DNA from: Acidobacteriaceae bacterium | GTDB lineage: Bacteria; Acidobacteriota; Terriglobia; Terriglobales; Acidobacteriaceae | NCBI GenBank assembly: GCA_003131315.1 | Contig: PKUV01000154.1 | Span: 1 to 64,000, forward strand | Length of the DNA: 64,000 bases | Direction: 5' to 3' | Shown: positions 61,204 through 64,000 of the stretch, piece by piece | Layout of the letters: the number at the start of each line of letters is the position of its first letter | Position numbering within the stretch: position 1 is the stretch's first letter | Program-made: the position numbers and the translations under genes | Notes under the pieces: generated by a model | Databases searched by the model: none | What the model saw: only the letters and a program-made list of their open reading frames with translations | What the model was told of the DNA's origin: nothing

Positions 61204-64000
61204 TATGCGCCTCACCGCCTTCTCTGCGAACACTTCTGCGTCTTCCGTCGCCAAACAGTTTCACAAAGTCCTGTTGCTGTCGGCTCTGTTCGTGACCGCC
61301 AGCCTAAACTCGTTTGCGCAGATCGCCGTTTCACCGGCCAGCCTGACCTTCGCGAAAACGATCGTCGGGGTGACGAGCAGCTCCAAGCCGGTGACGATCG
61401 CCAATAGCGGCGCGTCGGCTCAGGCCGTCAATATTGTGATGAGCGGCGACTTCACGGAGACCGACAACTGCGGCGGCAGTATCTCGGGTGGCGGTTCCTG
61501 CACGGCGAACATTTCTTTTGCGCCAACACTCGTTGGAGCCATTTCGGGCGCGGCGAGCATATTCGACAACAGCAAAAACCTGCTGGCATTTGTTGGCCTC
61601 ACCGGAACCGGCGGGGCGCCGGTGACAACCGCGCCGACAAGCCTCAGTTTTACTTCGGTGCCGATCGGGACGCTCAGCGCAGCGAAGACCTTCAAGATTA
61701 CGAACAACACTGCCAACTCCATCAACGTCACGGCTATCACGGCAAGCAGCGACTACGTGATCAATACCGGAACCTGTTTGACGACGCCAATCGCCCACGC
61801 GAAATTTTGCACGGTGAGCGTGCAGGTGCAGCCCACATCGCCTACCGACAACGGCGCCATCATCATTACCGACAATGCGCCCAACGGCCTGCCGCTGGTG
61901 GTGAAGCTTTCCACGACCACGACGGGCAGCACGAACGCCCCCATTTCCCTGAGCAAGACCAGTCTCACATTCAAAGTGGTAACAGGCGGGACCAGTGCCA
62001 CCCAGACCATCACGGTGACCAACACCAGTGGCAGTACGGTCACACTCGGCACGATTTCCGCAAGCAGCGACTACGCGATCGTCGGCAATACCTGTCCGGG
62101 CTCGCTCGCAGCCGCCGGTACGTGCACGTTCGGCATTACGTTTAACCCTGTGTTTGTGGGCAGCGTCGGCGGATCGGTCGCGGTCGCCTATACCGGCAAT
62201 AACAGCCCGCAACTGGTCAATCTGGCCGGCACTTCGCTGGCGCCGCTGACGGTGGCCCCCGCCAAGCTGGCCTTCGCGGCGCAGGCGGTAGGTACGACCA
62301 GCACGGCGAAACCGGTCAAGATCACCAACAACAGCGCGAGCGCGGTAACCCTGAGCAGCGTCGTACCCTCCGGAGATTTCCAAATCCAGCTCAGTGGCAC
62401 CACCTGCTCGCTTACGGGCGGCACGCTGGCGGCGGGGAAGAACTGCACCATCCAGATCCAGTTTGCGCCGACCATCGCCGGATCCATCGTCGGCTCGCTC
62501 ACGGTGACCAACACCGCCAGCCCCAATCCGCTGCTGGTCCCACTCTCCGGCTCCGGCACCGGCAGCTCAGCGACGGCGGTGCTCAATCCCGCTTCGGCGC
62601 ACCAGGGCACGAACGAGACGATCGTGATCACGGGAAACGGCACCCACTTCGGACCGACCACGACGGTCAATTTTGGAGCCAACATCACGCCCGGCACGCT
62701 GACCGTGAATGGTCCGACCAGCGCGTCGGTTCCGATCACGATTGATAACGTGGCGGCCACCGGGCCGCGCACCGTGAACATCACCACGGGCTCGGAAGTG
62801 GCGCCCGCAACGTTCACCGTGATCGCCGGAGTACCCGCGGTAACGCTGATCAATCCGAATACGATTCAGCCGACGCAAACCGAAAGCGTGAGCGTGACTG
62901 GAGCATTCACCAACTGGGTCACCGGAACGACGAAAGCCAATTTCGGCCCGGGTATCAAAGTGGGAGGCGCGGCAGCAGGTACGTTCGGTCCAGTGACCGT
63001 CAACAGCGCCACGAGTGTGACGGCGAGTCTGGTCACTTCCGGCGCCGCAACTGGTTTCCGCACGGTGCAGATCCAGACCGGATCGCAGACGCTCAGCGTC
63101 AATAACGGAATTGACGTTATGACTTGCACCACGACCGCACCGACCATCCTGCAAATCAGCCCGGTCAACGGCGCCAGCAGCGTGCCGCTGAATACCCAGG
63201 TTCAAGTGCAGTTCAGCGTGCCCATGAATCGCAGCACGCTCTCGCAGCTCGGGAACACGAGCCCTGCCACTGTCTTCTTCTGGGACGCGACCACCGGCCT
63301 GGAAATACCGGGCACGATCGGCGTGGATGCCTCCGGCACGATTGCGACGATCACGCCCAGTGTATTGCTGCCAGCCGGCCGGACGTTCTACACGTACTGG
63401 AGCTACGCCGCGTACGTGCAGGATGCCTGCGGAAACAACTTTGGCGGCGCGGAATACTACTTCACCACCGCTTTCAGCACCGACACGACGGGCCCAACCC
63501 TCACTGGCACCAGCCCCGTCAATAGCGACACGAACATCCCGCTGAATGGGAACGCGAGTGGGGGGACACCGGTTGTTTTGCAGTTCAATATACCGATTGA
63601 TCCGATCACAGCGCAGACCGGCTTCTCGATGGTGAGCGGTAGCACTGCGGTGGCGGGCAACTTCACTTACTCCGCCGACGACAAGACCGTCACCTTTACG
63701 CCCGTCAATCCCCTGACGGCGAGCACCAGTTACACCGTCGGTTACAGTGCGCAAGTCACCGACACAGCCGGCAATCCGCTGACCAACCCGGGCAGCTTCA
63801 GCTTCACAACCGGGACCAGCACCGACACAACCGGGCCCTCTGTGACTTTCGTCGATCCGCCAAACGGTGCCTTTGGGGTTGGTTTGAACGTGACGCCACA
63901 CGTGACGTTCAGCGAGCCAGTCAACGGGCTAACCATTCCCGCGGCGCTGAACCTGTATTACGAAGGCTCTTTCACCATTCCCGCAACCGTGACGGTTTCG
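61204..64000 (+). CDS. secreted choice-of-anchor-D / Ig-like repeat protein, 3' end outside window
   Basis: An open frame of at least 932 codons continues past the window edge. It starts MRLTAFSANTSASSVAKQFH with a signal peptide ending SLNSFAQ. Four to five ASPM-SPD2-Hydin (choice-of-anchor-D) repeats of ~100 residues follow, each shaped like SPASLTFAKTIVGVTSSSKP ... CTANISFAPTLVG. Later come IPT-like segments, and from ~residue 640 Big_5-type Ig domains (SPVNGASSVPLNTQVQVQFS, TDTTGPTLTGTSPVNSDTNI). The repeated near-identical motifs suggest slippage-driven expansion. It is a surface or matrix protein of unknown ligand; the C-terminal part, which might carry an anchor or enzyme, is not visible. 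Confidence 0.88.

Noticed and set aside
61331-63901. Several long minus-strand frames at the right end
   Set aside because: They are mirror frames of the repetitive anchor-D protein, whose plus frame has a signal peptide, ribosome site and recognisable repeats.

Overview
The window looks like a piece of an Acidobacteriota chromosome (Terriglobia/Koribacter-like soil type). The reasons are two very long TonB-dependent receptors of the Oar type with an N-terminal carboxypeptidase-regulatory-like domain, a CRTAC1/ASPIC-UnbV propeller protein beside a TPR protein, many Tat-exported enzymes, choice-of-anchor-D repeats, FadR-type GntR regulators and balanced high-GC coding. This taxonomy is inferred from gene content; there is no rRNA in the window.

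Layout. (1) 251-18213, all minus strand: a tightly packed run of 14 genes. It encodes an SMP-30 lactonase, an enolase-superfamily sugar-acid dehydratase, a GH38 alpha-mannosidase, two SDR dehydrogenases, a mutarotase-like protein, a RhaT-like permease, a ROK sugar kinase, an esterase-lipase, a fused mannose-6-phosphate isomerase, a second esterase, a fumarylacetoacetate-hydrolase-family enzyme, a CRTAC1-like protein and a TPR protein. It is headed by a divergent GntR regulator (18513), and three copies of a TTTGTC-n-GACAAA operator lie between them. Downstream on the plus strand are an Oar-like receptor and a second GH38 enzyme. Together this reads as a locus for mannose-containing glycans plus a non-phosphorylative (diketo-deoxy-acid) route for a sugar such as L-fucose. 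(2) 25397-28840: a propeller-like hypothetical, a broken HIT-family gene, a DDE transposase, and the orphan 3' half of a tRNA-Pro, which I read as the scar of an integrated element. (3) 28840-36772: DctA, a D-2-hydroxyacid dehydrogenase, a cupin, a creatininase-family protein and a Gfo/Idh/MocA protein (minus), facing a GntR regulator and a split two-subunit UxaA/SuyAB-type lyase (plus), then a lone NMT1/SsuA-like binding protein. (4) 36781-43151: a Tat-exported hydrolase, a Tat-exported LVIVD propeller and a second Oar-like receptor.

(5) 43151-60785 is the most interesting part. It holds two tandem-domain SnoaL-like proteins around a TetR regulator and an aldehyde dehydrogenase remnant, a hydroxyisobutyrate-dehydrogenase-like enzyme, a crotonase that keeps all four catalytic residues of 6-oxocamphor hydrolase at the same residue numbers, a spermidine/iron-type ABC importer, a thiamine-diphosphate enzyme, a Tat-linked molybdenum hydroxylase with its 2Fe-2S subunit, two divergent Tat-exported phytoene-dehydrogenase-like flavoproteins and a pentaheme cytochrome c. 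Two independent operator families tie this region together. A 19-bp palindrome sits on the -10 element of three TTGACA promoters (receptor, flavoprotein 1, flavoprotein 2). A TTCATACGAATGTA-like box sits at the receptor promoter, the ThDP-enzyme promoter and just ahead of the TetR gene. I propose a co-regulated uptake and periplasmic-oxidation/C-C-cleavage system for an unidentified alicyclic or terpenoid-like compound.

(6) 61204-end: a secreted choice-of-anchor-D/Ig-like repeat protein that runs off the window. No CRISPR array, complete tRNA or rRNA was seen.
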